The notes beneath the pieces are model-generated. The model did not search any database, had not been told where the DNA came from, and saw nothing but the letters and a program-made list of their open reading frames with translations. The position numbers were made by a program, and so were the translations under genes. This document shows, piece by piece, positions 36,151-49,200 of a stretch of DNA of 64,000 nucleotides (position 1 is the first letter of the stretch; each line of letters begins with the position of its first letter). The DNA is taken from positions 186,001 through 250,000 of the forward strand of contig QJNS01000061.1 in the NCBI GenBank assembly GCA_004154925.1. Reading direction: 5' to 3'. This DNA is from Monosporascus cannonballus (lineage: Eukaryota; Ascomycota; Sordariomycetes; Xylariales).

Positions 36151-37679
36151 TTACGTAACTATAACTTAGGCCTCGCTGGCTCGTTACGGGGATTTGGGAT
36201 TTGATTGGTTAATATTTAGCGTTGTGGAGCGGTACTTGAGTGACTTTGAAGAAATTGGGAAAACGAGCTAGGGAGGCCTGAGCTAGCTGAGGTAACAGAA
36301 AGTCAGGTTTATATTTTTCGCGCTCAATTTAACGTGTATAAATCTTTTACATATTTGCTTCTATTTATATTAGTGGTTTGTTCTCACCCGGTGCGGACAC
36401 TTTGTTCTATACAAAATTTTGGTGCCCTGTTATGGTCTGCGGGTCCTTTTTACGAATGGCTAACCGATTTTCTTGTAGAAGGCCTAGGTGCGGTGGCACC
36501 GGGTTGCCGTTATTAGGCTGGGCGGGTGTCTCCACCAATCCACCAATGTCCCAGACTGTCAGAAGGCGTCAAAAGTGGTAGGAGCGGCAATGACGCTAAT
36601 TCTAAATAGCAACACTCTCCCATAAAAGGTCGAGTTCATGTAGTCTGGTTGGTTACCGAAGTTCCATATTTTCAAATGCACGAACGGAAAATGTGGTTGC
36701 CCGGTTGCTGTGGGGCCCTCTGTCACTCGGGTGCCTATGCCATTCCAGGATAGCGATGCTGACTATATTTTCATACCAATTATGTTGGTTTTAACCTTCC
36801 GTGAAATGCCGGCAATTACCCAATAAACCGTTGACCTTTCACCGACCCCCATTTTGTCATGTCACGCCCTATACAAAAGGTATGCGAATCTACATGGTTA
36901 GCCTACCATGGTATAATTGTGGACTGGTGGAGTGGTTAACAAAACGACCCCTGCGGCCTGTAACCGATTGTTGAACAAGCCTGGGAACCGTGGCGGAGGC
37001 CAGTGCTCGATAAGGCTAAACTCCGCTGACATGTCATGTCTTGGCGAACTCTTAATTTCTTAGACTGGCAAAATAGCGTGGAACTAGGATCCACCTTACT
37101 AACCACAATCCTTGACCCCTTCCTTGACCGAGTCCCTTACGGTACATACACGTAGATGGCCTTCAACGGCCCCCGGCTGTCCCGTTAGTCCTTTTTTTAT
37201 TGCGGCTAGTCTATGATTTCATGACAGGCTGAGCATTTCTATCCATGACAGCCTGGCAGGTCGAGGAAAAATTAAGGATGCACGATGCAGGCCTGCTTCG
37301 GAATACCCATTATGCCAAGATTACCGATTACCAACGAGCATAATGCTCCCCTCAATCACAGACGAAACAATTAGGAAAGAGGGATGGATGGATGGCATAT
37401 AACCTGCCTACCCTCCAGAATCCGGTCCCTAATTAACGAAGCATTCCTTCTTGTGAAGCCGCCGCATTTTTGTGTTTCACCCGTTATTATGAGTAATATT
37501 TGAAGTCATTGCTATTCACTCCCGTCGTTTATTTCATCAATTGCTGCTGTGTGATTTAAGTTTGCTTAGGCCGTCGAGGGTATGTCAAGCGAAAGTTCGC
37601 GCATACCGACTGTCATCGTCCCCAGAGAGAAACTTTGAAAGGATCGAGAGTCCCACTCGCCCGAGGCTCGTACTCCGCC
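36151..37679. other. gene-free stretch upstream of carRA
   Basis: Composition returns to normal from about 36150. Frames at 36334-36516 and 36378-36581 have no recognisable content. Pieces here may be unmutated flanks of repeats, but no terminal repeat is clear. The last few hundred bases contain the carRA promoter. Confidence 0.5.
37642..37647 (+). promoter_or_regulatory. possible White Collar light-response element (GATCGA) of carRA
   Basis: GATCGA lies 33 bases before the carRA ATG. GATCGA-type motifs bind the White Collar complex in Neurospora and are common in promoters of light-induced carotenoid genes. A six-base match can easily be chance and the position is unusually close to the start codon, so support is weak. 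Confidence 0.2.
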
Positions 37680-39590
37680 ATGGGGTGGGATTATGCGCTT
37701 GTGTGAGCACCATATCCATAATCCACAATATATCGCATCAGACAGAGGCAAAATTGGACTGACCAGGTCACAGGCACATCAAGTTTACCATACCCCTCGC
37801 TGGCCTCCTCACAGTCCTGTTGAAGCCCTTGCTTACGAGGACTGATGTGTACAAGACATCGGCCTTGATAGTCATCGCCTTCACCTCTGCGTTGCCATGG
37901 GACTCATATTTGGTCCACCAGCGGATATGGACGTACCCTAAGGACGCGGTTCTGGGGCCGAGGCTCTTCAGGGTCCCGGTTGAGGAGCTGTTCTTTTTCA
38001 TTATACAGACTTACATTACGTCTATGTTCTATATCTTACTGAACAAGTCTTCTTTCCAACCCCAATATCTTACCAACAAGACTGACTCATCCTCGCGGAT
38101 GCAGTTCGCCCGGAGGTTCGGTCAGTCTGCCTTGACGGTTCTCATCACCGTGGGTGTCTATTACGTGAAAAGGGGCGGGGAAGGGACATATCTCGGGCTT
38201 ATCCTGGCCTGGGCCTGTCCATTCGCTCTCCTCACCTGGACCTTCTCCGGCTTATTCCTCATCAGACTCCCAACGGCCAGAGTCGCTCTTCCCATTCTGA
38301 TACCGACGGTGTATCTCTGGGTTATTGATGAGCTTGCTCTTGGACGGGGCACTTGGGCGATCGAGACAGGGACGAAGCTAGGGATCCGCCTATTCGGAAG
38401 TCTTGAACTGGAAGAGGCCGTCTTCTTCTTTGCCACCAATTGCCTGATCGTCCTTGGCTTGGTCGCGTTTGACAGGGGCACGGCGGTGGTGCACACGTTC
38501 CCCGAGCTCTTCCCCGAGGCACCAGCGAACCCGTCTTTCGCTCTCGTCCTTAAGGGCGTCTTTACTAACCCCGATAAATACGATATTACGCGAGTCAGAG
38601 GGTTAAGGGATGCTACGGACAGGTTACGGCGTAAAAGCCGAAGCTTCTACCTCGCCAGCGCGGCCTTCCCCGGCCGACTCCGTATCGATCTAGTCCTCTT
38701 GTGAGTAACCAAGCCGTCGGTCATTTGAAGTGTAAGCTAATACTTCCCGAAGGTATTCTTTTTGTAGGGTAGCGGATGATTTGGTCGATGAAGCCCGCAC
38801 CCAAGCGGCGGCTTTGGAGTGGATAGACAAGTTGACTAAATACCTTGATCTTGCCTACGCTTCGGGCGCTGGGGCTTCTACTTCCACTCGGAGCCTTGAT
38901 GGCTATATTGACAGGAACTTCCCCGAGTCGGCGCGCTCCGCGTTGAAGCTCTTACCGATTGATCAACTCCCCAAAGAGCCCCTCTATGATCTTTTGGAAG
39001 GTTTTAAGATGGATCTATCCTTTACGCAGAGCGATACCGCACAGAGCAGCCTGCCTTTTCCTATCAAGGATGGACATGCGCTAGAGACATACGCTCACCG
39101 AGTGGCGAGTACCGTCGGCGAGCTCTGCCTATGGCTCGTTTTCTACCACGGACAGACCCGACTGCCGAAGGACAAGGAAGCGGCGCTCGTGCTGGCGGCG
39201 CAGACGATGGGACACGCGCTCCAGTACGTGAACATCGCGCGCGACATCAAGGTCGACGCGGAGATCGACAGGGTATACCTGCCCACGAGCTGGCTGAAGG
39301 AGGAGGACCTCGCCCCACAGGATATTATCAGAGATCCCGACCAGCCCGCGGTGGAGAAGCTGAGACAGAGGCTCCTCGCCCTGGCCTTTGGGGAGTACGG
39401 ACGGTCACGGTCCACCATGGACATGATCCCCGACGACGTTCGGGGACCCCTTATAGTGGCCGTCGAGAGCTACATGGAGATCGGGCGGGTGCTGAGGGAG
39501 AGGAAGGGCGTCCCGTCCACCAAGAACCCCAAACGAGCGACTGTCCCACGTTCCAGACGCATATGGGTTGCGTGGAAGAATCTTTGTTGA
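37680..39590 (+). CDS. carRA: bifunctional lycopene cyclase / phytoene synthase
   Basis: Three exons, 37680-37702, 37774-38700 and 38753-39590, encode 595 residues (al-2/carRA family, usually about 600). The first exon has only seven codons (MGWDYAL) plus two bases, and an intron of 71 bases leads to VHIKFTIPLAGLL, the conserved start. Intron 2 (52 bases) ends at GAAG, not at the nearby TTTGTAG, because only that choice restores YSFCRVADDLVDEA. The N-terminal half is a membrane cyclase with about six or seven helices and the repeat motifs PWDSYL (49-54) and EELFFF (78-83), then a second repeat with LEEAVFFF near 225. The C-terminal half is phytoene synthase, with the two Asp-rich motifs DDLVDE (325-330) and NIARDIKVDAEID (477-489) that bind diphosphate-Mg2+. 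It condenses two GGPP to phytoene and later cyclises psi-ends. No lesion is seen. carB follows 1.5 kb downstream on the same strand. Confidence 0.95.
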
Positions 39591-41096
39591 CTTGACCTTA
39601 AAAGGGAATAACCGGTGTTCTTGTTATTTGTAGGGCATGCTTCTGGAACAGTGGAGGAAGACTGTATTATTCACCATTCACAGAGCATGTTGTTGGCATA
39701 GCAGTGAAGCCTTGGATAGTTACACCATGGTAGAACCCAATTGGGCCCTCGCTCGTGTAGGGGGTTTAACATCTCATTTTCAAATCCTAATACTAATAAC
39801 AATAATAACCAATGACTAGATGAGCTATATCGTGCGTTAGACCATATTGGAGATTCAGAGCGAGTCGCCTACCGGTTTCAAAAAGCCGTAGTATATCAAG
39901 CCCTTGCTCGCGTATATGGAGTATTTCCGGTCGTAATGGATATTTTGGGCTCGGGAGGATTGCTAACCGGACCAATGTACATACGGACCCCTGATTGCAG
40001 CCACTGAACTGAACGTCCAGCTGTTGCCGAGGCACCATGGGGACTCGCTCGAGCAGTGCATGTCGCAGGGAACCCCTGGATCGCCCAAAAACGCCGCCGC
40101 GATTCCTACTAAAGCCGCAGCTAGAACCGGCGGAATCAGCTAGCCTAAGCCTAATGCAAGTATTGTCTGTTAGTTATAACATTCCGGCTTTCTGGTCTAT
40201 GATTCGAAGAGGCATTTCCACCGATGCAACTTGTTACTGCAGAGTAGCAAATGCACATCGAGTAGAAAATTGCGCCTACGCTAACGTATGCGCAGTTCTA
40301 TTGCATATCACATGCCAACCAAGCAGTTGGGGGGGTTCCCCTCCGCCTTTCGCGGCTCGTCCCACTTTCTTCTCTCTTTGAAAGCGAATCTAAGACAGCG
40401 TCGCGAAAGTGATGAATCACAATGAATTCTCCGTCGCATTCGCGTATCTCGCGTTCCCAGCTCGGGGCGTCTCCAACATGGGAAAGAGGGCATATGATGA
40501 TGCAAGCATGGGGAGGCTCGCTTGGGCATGCTGGAGCTCTAGATAGGGAGATGCTTGCATCATCGCTAGATCTCCACGTGTCAGTCAGGGGGTCGATGGT
40601 CGTCCATTGCTGGGACCCCCGGCAGCCCCGCCGCGAATTCGTCAAGGCAGGCCATTTTTCCACTGTTAAGTTGCTAACTGATCCTAAGTTGGCAGCGACA
40701 TTACCTACCTCACGGTTAAGATGCAACCTTTGGTAGAAACTATTTGATATAGTACGATAGCCACAGAGCTGTGTATCCGTCATCCATTTTACTGTCAATG
40801 AAGGCTTTCTTTCGTGTAAGTACGTGCGTGCCTCCTCACTCCAATCGGCTTTGATAATTGCTGACGTTATCAACTGCGGGAAGAAGATAAATGAGATCCT
40901 TCTGTATATTTATTGACCTGGATTGAGTGGTCCCGAGACCGGTACATCTCTACTGTGTCTCCAATCCCTACCTACCTTAGTATAGGGTATACCAGGGCCG
41001 CTCACGGGCTTCGGTGCTTCGCTCTAATAGGCGCGATCTTTGCCTAGACAACATCTCACTCTCATTGGCCAGCAAAATTTCAGACTGAATCGAGGC
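39591..41096. other. intergenic region between carRA and carB
   Basis: Presumed 3' end of carRA and promoter of carB. A minus-strand frame of about 190 codons at 40298-40873 has no recognisable domain and looks accidental. No carX or opsin (carO) fragment, which sit in the Fusarium carotenoid cluster, is visible here. Confidence 0.5.
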
Positions 41097-42944
41097 ATGT
41101 CCAAAACGCGGCAACCGAGCGCCATCATCGTCGGTGAGTGGGGCTTTTACTTCCCCTTGTAAACGCACATTGAAGTCGAGTGACATGGTGGACGAACCAA
41201 AAATGGGCTAACACCTGACCCAGGCGCCGGCGCCGGCGGCATCGCGACGGCGGCCCGCCTGGCCAAGGCCGGGTTCGCGGTGACGGTGCTCGAGAAGAAC
41301 CCGTTCACGGGCGGGCGGTGCAGCCTGATCCACCACGAGGGGTGGCGGTTCGACCAGGGGCCGTCGCTGCTGCTGCTTCCGAAGCTGTTCGCGGAGACGT
41401 TCCACGACCTCGGGACGACGCTCGAGGCCGAGGGCGTGGAGCTGCTGCGGTGCCCGACCAACTACAGCGTGTGGTTCTCCGACGGCGAGCGGTTCGAGCT
41501 GTCGACGGACCTCGCGCGCATGAAGACCCAGATCGAGCGCTGGGAGGGCAAGGACGGCTTCCGCCGCTACCTCGCGTGGCTGCGCGAGGCCCATAATCAC
41601 TACGAGCTCAGCGTGCGCGACGTGCTGCACAAGAACTTCACGAGCTTGCGCGACGTCCTGAGCCCCGCCTTCGTCGTCACGGGGCTCAGCATCCACCCGC
41701 TGCACTCCATCTGGACCCGCGCCTGCAAGTACTTCTGGACCGAGCGCCTGCGCCGCGTCTTCACCTTCGCCACCATGTACATGGGCATGTCGCCCTTTGA
41801 CGCCCCCGCCACCTATTCCCTGCTGCAGTACACGGAGCTCGCCGAGGGGATCTGGTATCCCCGGGGCGGCTTCCACGCCGTCCTCGAGGCGCTCGTGCGG
41901 CTCGGCGAGCGCCTAGGCGTGCAGTACCGGCTGAGCACGCCGGTGAAGCAGGTCGTGACGCTGCCGGATGGCAAGACTGTGCGGGGCGTGCAGCTCGAGT
42001 CGGGCGAGGTGCTCGAGGCGGACGTGGTGGTGATCAACGCGGACCTCGTGTACGCGTACAGCAACCTGTTCCCGCAGGAGCAGCAGCAGCCGGGCCTCGC
42101 GCGCTACGGGCGGTCGCTGCGCGCCAAGGCCGGCTCCTGCAGCTCCATCTCGTTCTACTGGAGCGTGCGCCGCAAGGTGCCGGAGCTGCAGACCCACAAC
42201 ATATTCCTCGCCGACGAGTACCGCGAGTCCTTCGACGCCATCTTCGACCGCCAGGACCTGCCGCGCGAGCCCAGCTTCTACGTCAACGTTCCCAGCCGCA
42301 TCGACCCCTCGGCGGCGCCCGAGGGCTGCGACGCCCTCATCGCCCTCGTGCCCACGGGCCACCTGCGCGATTCGCGCGGCTTCGGGCCCGGCACCACCAC
42401 CGTCGTTAAGGACGACGACGGCGTGCCGCGCGAGCTCGACTGGCCCGCGCTCGTGGACCGCGCGCGGCGCGCCGTGCTGGAGACGGTGGCGGCGCGCACG
42501 GGGTGCGGCGACCTGTCCGAGTCCATCGTGCACGAGGAGGTCAACGACCCCCGCGCGTGGGAGGCCAAGTTCAACCTCGACAAGGGCTCGATCCTGGGGC
42601 TCAGCCACAGCTTCCTCAACGTGCTGTCGTTCCGCCCGCGCACGCGCGCGCGCGGGTTCCGCGGCGCCTACTTCGTCGGCGCCAGCACCCACCCGGGCAC
42701 CGGCGTCCCCATCGTGCTCGCCGGCTCCCGCCTCACCGCCGACCAGGTCCTCGACGACCTCGGCCTGCCCGTCCCCTGGCGCGGCGTCCCCTCCGCCATC
42801 CTCGACCAGGGCGTTCCGCAGGACCTCAGCACGCGGAAGCTGGATAGGTTGAACCCCCCGAGGCGCGGCGCCGCCGTGGCGTTCCTGCTGTTGCTTATCG
42901 TCTGGTTTGCGCTGTACGTGCGTTATTGGCGCCCCGTGGTCTAG
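41097..42944 (+). CDS. carB: phytoene desaturase (carotenoid dehydrogenase)
   Basis: Two exons, 41097-41133 and 41224-42944 (90-base GT-AG intron), encode 585 residues. The intron splits the FAD-binding motif: MSKTRQPSAIIVG, then AGAGGIATAARLAKAG, giving a complete Rossmann dinucleotide fold at 9-40, followed by ENPFTGGRCSLI-like CrtI features. The C-terminal CrtI signature (YFVGASTHPGTGVPIVLAGS) is near 495-515, and a hydrophobic tail (AVAFLLLLIVWFALYVRYW, about 560-580) should anchor it to membranes. It introduces several double bonds into phytoene using FAD, producing lycopene or more desaturated carotenes, which the carRA cyclase then uses. Codons end in G or C almost without exception, a much stronger bias than in carRA next door. 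Long frames on the other strands are shadows of this. No lesion is visible. Confidence 0.95.
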
Positions 42945-44053
42945 GGGCTGCTGTGGTTACGACTAGCGCCCCCGGGCGGGGGGTTGTTAATACATAACTT
43001 GGTTCTTCGGATGGCGTCGGAAGGGCTTTTAGTCTTGGATGGTGCTTAGGAAGGATATTGGCGGTGTCCTTTCTTGGGACTCCAGGTGGTGGTTGGATAT
43101 TGAATGGCCAGTGATAATGCAGCTCCGTGGGACGAAGGATGATAGATTGGATACATACTGTAGGGAGGAGCTCAGCGGCAGTCTATACACAGTCAGATCT
43201 AATAGTACATGTATGTTGGATGAATGCCTCCCGGGAAGAACTGCTCGTTCATTCGTCACACTTAGGGGCGCTAGGTACCTGGATCTCGGAGATCGGATGA
43301 GAACATAGTCGGACCACAATATGGCATTATACAGGGCTAGTACCGTCAGCGTCCTGATTCTTCTTCCTGACCACTCCCGCTGGCCAACTAGCGAACGGTA
43401 TGAAGCACTCATATGTTGTCTCGCCACCTCATCCTGAATGGTCCCGCAGCCGCCCTTTCTGGCTCACCTCCCTCGTCAAGCAAGGTTAGGGAGCCCTACC
43501 TAGTGGCAGGGATCGTCTAAAGCACTTTTCCTCTAGCACCATACTCGACATAATCAAGACGAGGGACGCTTGGAGGCGGGCTTACCTGAAGAGGGTCAGT
43601 AACAACGAGCGCCGAAGGGAGTCTCCGGTATCAGAGTCAGCTGTTCTCTGAGTCAAAAAGGCAACCCCCATGCTACTTTTTCTCTCACGGAAGACATGTC
43701 GTTTATGGTATCACGGAGAAGCATAGGTGTAACATTGCGGGGGGGCTCAATAACCAGGGCCACCAAAATCTACAAATGATGACTTATCATATCTCAGAAG
43801 CGCCTCGCTAAGCATCAATACGGCCGTGGCGTGAGTTGTTTGAGAGGATATCTCCCCGCGAAAAGTTACTCTTGCCTTTATTTCCCCAACATCAGCCTTC
43901 AGTCAGGCCTTTAGATTCCAGCAATAACTCTTCATTCCGTAGTAGGGCGCTTGGGAAAAGGGGTGCTGAGGCTGGGTGAACGCCTAGCCAGGTGATAATT
44001 CGAGTACATCAAAGATAAATTGCTAAGACCAGAAGAACAGATTCACCGTACAT
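42945..44053. other. intergenic region between convergent carB and CRY-DASH
   Basis: It contains both 3' ends. There is no supported frame and no transposon end. Short GATC-containing strings occur near 43280-43295 but are not upstream of either gene. Confidence 0.6.
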
Positions 44054-46215
44054 CTAGCGCGGTATTGCCATGGGCGGTGGCCATTGCTGCATCGGCCTGT
44101 GCGGTAAAGCCCAGCCGTTATGCTGCCACGGGCCCCCTCTACCGCCTCGATACCCACCACCACTGCGGTAATCAGCGCGCCCTCCACCATAGCCCCAGCC
44201 GCTACGATACCCTCCACCGTTAGCTCCTCTCCTGCCGCGGAAACCGTTGCCCCTCGAGTTGCCGTTGGTGTCGTTGTATTGCACAAAATTACCGGCCAGG
44301 CCGTACGAGGGTTTGACTTCGACGACCTGGCACTGAGGAACGGCAACAGCTGGGGGCCGCTGGCCATTGGGACCACCGCAACCACAACCATTAGCAGCTC
44401 CGCCGCCGCCACCGCGTCCCCGGCCGCGGCGGCTGTTGAAGGGCCGCCGGGGGTTCTTCGGCTTCCCTTCGACGACGAAGTCGATCTTCTTGACGGGGTG
44501 CTCGACCATCTCGAGGCCGGCGAGGCCGAGGCGGTCGCGGTCCTCCTCGGCGGTCGTCCAGGCCTGGAAGACGTTCTCGAGCCTCTCGAGTCCGCGCACC
44601 TCGGGCACCCAGCGCTTCACGTACGCGCCCTCCTTGTCGTACTCGAAGGCCTGCTTGACCGGGTTGAAGATGCGGGCCTCGCCGCGCGGGTCGTTGCCCA
44701 CGCCCGACACGTACTGCCAGTTGGCCCAGTTCGAGCTGACGTCGTAGTCCACCAGCAACATCTCGTACCACTCGGCGCCGTAGCGCCAGTCGATGTTGAG
44801 GTGCTTCGCGAGGAAGCTCGCCACGTTCTGCCGCGCTCGGTTCGAGGTGTAGCCGGTGTATAGGAGCTCTCGTTGGGAGGCATCGATCAGGCCCATCCCC
44901 GTGGTACCCGCGAAGAGACGTTTGAGCGTTTTCTCGGTCTCTCCGTTGGACTGCGATGGATCCAGTGTCGCTTCTTTGGGCTTTGGTGACTTCCATTTGC
45001 TACTGTAGTCGTCCCGAAACCCGGATTGGTAGAACAGCCTCGACTTGAACTTTTTCGTGCAGAGTCGCATATAGTCACGCCAGAGAAGTTCGAAACGGAT
45101 AGCCTTGGTGCCTTCGTTTTCACCCTCGCCATATCTTTCAGTCCCAGCGAAGGATTCAGATGTGCCATCTTCGAATGCTAGGAGTGCCTCGTGGACTTGG
45201 CGGGCCGTGATACATCCCTGTGCAAGATATGCCGAGAGCTTGGTGCTAAACTCAAGGCCCATTAGCCCGTTGCGGGTGTCATTGTAGGTATTCGCGTGGC
45301 CTGATTTAATTAAGTCCTGTAAACGCTTCTGCGCGTTGTCCTCTCCCCCTTCGAATGGATGCGCAGATATGGCTCCCTCGGGAAAAGGTGGAACCTCAGG
45401 CAGACCAACTTTAAGGGGCGCCAACAGAACTCCTTCGAGCTTTTCGTACGAAGACGGCACCTCGAAGGGGTCCGCCCGATCAACAATATCTGACTGCTCA
45501 ATCCGACTAGGCAAGCTTCCTTGCTGAGGTGTCGCCAAAACTGGTCTCGGCTTCTCTCGCAGAGGCTCCATCAGCTTACGGTAAGTAGTGTATATATCAG
45601 GGAGGTCCTGAGGGCAGGCTAGTTTCGTATCCCGGCTATGTGGGAATCGTCAGCCTCCCATGTTGTCCATTCGACTACTGCGGTGCCTCATGGTAAAGAG
45701 TTGACTCACTCATCAATGAAGTATTTCTCATCCAGCCAAACGCGGAGGTCGACGCCAGCTTTCGAGCAGACTTCGGCTAAGGCCGCTTCATCTTCCTTCT
45801 CTTCGTCGCCTTCTTCTTCGACCATCCAAACTGCTCCTACCTTGAACTGCTTCTCTCGTAGCTTGCCGATGACGCTCCTGAGGACGGTTTCGAGCGCACC
45901 AGCCCTGATGGTCAAGTCGCTTCCCAGCTTCTCCAAATTCTCCTTCAGGTTCCAGACTGTCTTGGCGATGAATTTAGCGCGATGTGGTCCACACCTCCAG
46001 AATCGACCCAGGGCACTTTTAGCCTCAGGATATGGCGACTCATGTCCATCTCGCAGAAGGCCTGATATCTCAACCTGTTGGGGCAGAAATACAAAGAGGG
46101 GAAGAAGGTGTGTAAACCCGTGGTCAGACGAGGTTGAGAGTTTATGTAGGATTGGATTATCCGAGACTCTCATGTCTCGGCGGACAAGATAGATGAGAAC
46201 GTTACTCTCTACCAT
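44054..46215 (-). CDS. cryD: CRY-DASH cryptochrome/photolyase with RGG tail
   Basis: Two exons on the minus strand, 46215-45710 and 45635-44054, are joined over a 74-base intron (GTGAGT...CATAG) that restores KYFIDDRDTK and gives 695 residues. The N-terminal alpha/beta photolyase domain (1-180) begins VLIYLVRRDMRVSDNPIL. The FAD-binding helical domain carries the DASH signatures GMGLIDASQRELLYTGYTSN (414-433) and NWANWQYVSGVGNDPR (471-487). From about residue 564 the tail is Gly/Arg-rich with RGG, RGRG and GGYRGG repeats, and ends in a Pro/Trp/Gln-rich stretch. Fungal CRY-DASH proteins often carry such tails, which may bind RNA. Family members repair cyclobutane dimers in single-stranded DNA and can act as blue-light regulators; in Fusarium CryD affects secondary metabolism and pigmentation. 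It lies convergent to carB, 1.1 kb away. Confidence 0.95.
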
Positions 46216-49200
46216 GGCTGCTTACAGAGTTCCAGGCCCCGGTAAGATATTCCGACAACGAGGCTTGAACCTCATCAAAGGTATGGCTCAACGGAGCCCT
46301 GGAACTTCAGGTTGAACAACACGAATATTGATGTTATGCTATATGGATGACTCCGACTAGCCGGGGGGGAAGTTAGGGTCAATGCCGAAGACCAAACCGA
46401 TTGCTTTCCAGTCTGCTTTTGTGCGTAATATGAGTAGAGAACCGATGCTGCAAAATAATGAAGACCATAAGTGAAGTGATGGGTGTCACATCGAGATTGG
46501 ACGAGAAGACCTAGAGTATTTCAAGGCTAGCACAACTGAACGACACAAAATACGGAGCGAGCTGGGTCATGCCCAGTTCAGCCGTTGGGATATCTGCCGC
46601 TATATGAAGGGCTCAACTAAGACAGGTCTGGACCATGGGCCGGTAACCACAGGCTTGGGGCGTTCCCAGGAGCCGGGGCGAGGCAGAAGCCATCCCGGCA
46701 GGGCGACCAAGGATTACACTACTAGCTCTTAAAAAGGCTCCGTCTAGTAAGTAGTCTTCTGGAATGATGCTTCCTGCAAGTGGACCAACCCGTTTCATCG
46801 ACGAGCCACTTGTTACGGGAACTTGTTCGGACCTCAGTTGCGTAAGGATGGTCCATGTGCCGCTAGAGATGAGACCAGGAGGTTCGGCCAATAGGATATG
46901 GATTAGGGACCTCGATGCCGTACGCTGTAATGTGACATACGTCAAGGGATCCGAAAAGATTAGGGTGTTAACTGGTAACCATCCCGGTTCTAGTAAAGGA
47001 GATCGCATACGAGATATGAAGCCCACACACTGCCATGGACATTCCGTCCCGGTTTCCTGAGACATCTTGACGATACCCACTCAGGAAGCGGTTCATAGGG
47101 GCCGCGTAAGGGCTCTAGTCCATGGAAGGTGGCTTTGTGATAGCCAAGAGCAGATGGCGTGGGAATTCATATTGCTAGACTGGTAATTGAAGGGATATGA
47201 CGTTGAATGTAGGGTGTGGATCGGCCGCTTTGCGGGCAGGTAGGCAGCGTTGGCGAAAAGATCTATGTGCGCTTGCGACTCCTCACAGATCGGAACGAGT
47301 CTAGAATCGGCCCCGATGTGTATGATGGTTTCCAGGGTCTGGGGATCGGAGGAACCACAAATAAAGATTTTATGGGGCCGGGTAACTGCGCCCTAGCCGT
47401 TACTGGCAATCGCCTTCCCCCCTGGCTTCCGTGCCTTACATATGTATGGACCTCATGGATGGAACACGCCTGCCATATTGCAGACACCTTCCCTGTTAAT
47501 CGAAACCCTAGCTACATGGGCGCCAAACTTACAATGTATGTGCGTGTGGTAATGGGCATACATGCAGCTGTTCCCGACATGTCTGTGATCCTGTCAAAAG
47601 CCGAGATGTGGCATCTGGTATGGACGGACGCGGCTGGTGTCATGTCGGACTGTGAATTATCTGATGATGTTCATGCTCTTAGGTATTACATATGCGGCTG
47701 GCGACGTCAGGGAAATCATGAGGTGACCCGGTACCCAAGGTCAAAGCCCTCCTGGCACATCATGAAGACATCGAATGTGTTCTATGCGGTATTGATTCCG
47801 AGAACACGCCAGAAATGACAAGGGCACGCGACCCTTACCCGACAACCCACGACCGCCAGTGACATCAGCATCTACCTGTTACCGTACTTACGACCTGCAT
47901 CCACGAACAGAGCATCATTGCACTAATAAATCAATTCCAACGCCCCGAATTTCATTCGATTATTTGTAGGTAGTACAAAAGTCCCAAAGCCATGTATTGA
48001 CCCACATACACAGCGAAATATACATCACGGTCTATTTTCATAGTTCTTGACTGCAGGTAACGCATCTAGGAGTACTAAATCCGTACTTACTTAGTGAACC
48101 CCAGACTTTCCTACCCCGCGCGTTGGTCAGCTAACAGGACATCGTTCGGAGTTCCAAAGTGAACATAAAGAAAAGATATGTTGCGTAAGTTAAAGTTGCT
48201 GGGATGCAAGTAGTTTAAACACTGGAAACCGGCTTCAGAGTTTAGTCACGTAAGTAGAACTGTGTCCGGTTAGAGCTTCAAGTACTTGTAGTTTCCTGCC
48301 GACAGGGCCAACGGAACAGAAACTCCCTACTAGAACTGTTCCAAGTAATACGTGCGGTCAAATGCTTTTTACATATTCTAGGTCTAAATTATTATCTAAA
48401 ACCCCCGCTTGTGGTAGCACCTCAGATGACACCGGCCGACGGTTGCTTGCTCGGAATCTACTAGGTGGCACGCCTATCAGCATTTTCTGGAACTTGGCTC
48501 GCTCTTGAGAAACGGGCAAGCAGGTGAAACACGACAGGTGACGCACGGCATGCCAACCAGGTAGCTCCTCTAGACTCTAGTACGAGAAATAGAGACTATA
48601 TACATCCCATGTGGATTTCGACGATAACCCTCCAAAGCCCTCTTTGAGACAGGCTTAGATACGCCTCAAACCCAATCCGAGTCCCTAGGCTAGTCGCCCT
48701 GGCTTGACAGCCTTTATATTCCACCTTGCGGAAGTGCTCGCAATCGTGAGGTGCACAGATTGCTCAGGTAACAGATCTTTCGCCAAATGGACTTCGTCAA
48801 AGCAGGCTCCATACCTTGACACAGCCTATACGACTCGACCAGAGGCTGCTTTTTCGTGTAGCAACATTCTCGATATCGATATAAGCTTATTTTCCAAGTC
48901 GTGGTTTTCAATGCTAGAATGCACCTTGCGTAGGTAGCTTGGCATACTGATGCAAGTGAATTTCGAGTGTGCGCCGTCAGTGACACTTAACAGTTCATGA
49001 CCGCGAGCTACAGCAGGCGAATAAAAGATGCAGGATTTCGGCCTCTTTGTCCTGCGATCTGAGAGCGCCATCTGCAAAGCCGCAATCGAGTCATATAGGA
49101 TTTGACGCTGCCGAACGGACCGTAGATGCAATCGCGACCTCGTAGCTAGGCAGCAACACACAACCTCCTTGGATACCGGCTCTAGATCCATGCCTGGGCA

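Noticed and set aside
40298..40873. 191-codon minus-strand frame between carRA and carB
   Set aside because: No recognisable motif, and the amino-acid composition is like random translation. It lies in the presumed carB promoter.
46613..47080. 155-codon minus-strand frame upstream of CRY-DASH
   Set aside because: No domain, no exon partner and no conserved-looking segment.
47216..47818. 200-codon plus-strand open frame
   Set aside because: It starts without ATG, has no domain and no biased codon use. About one frame of this length is expected by chance in 64 kb at this composition.
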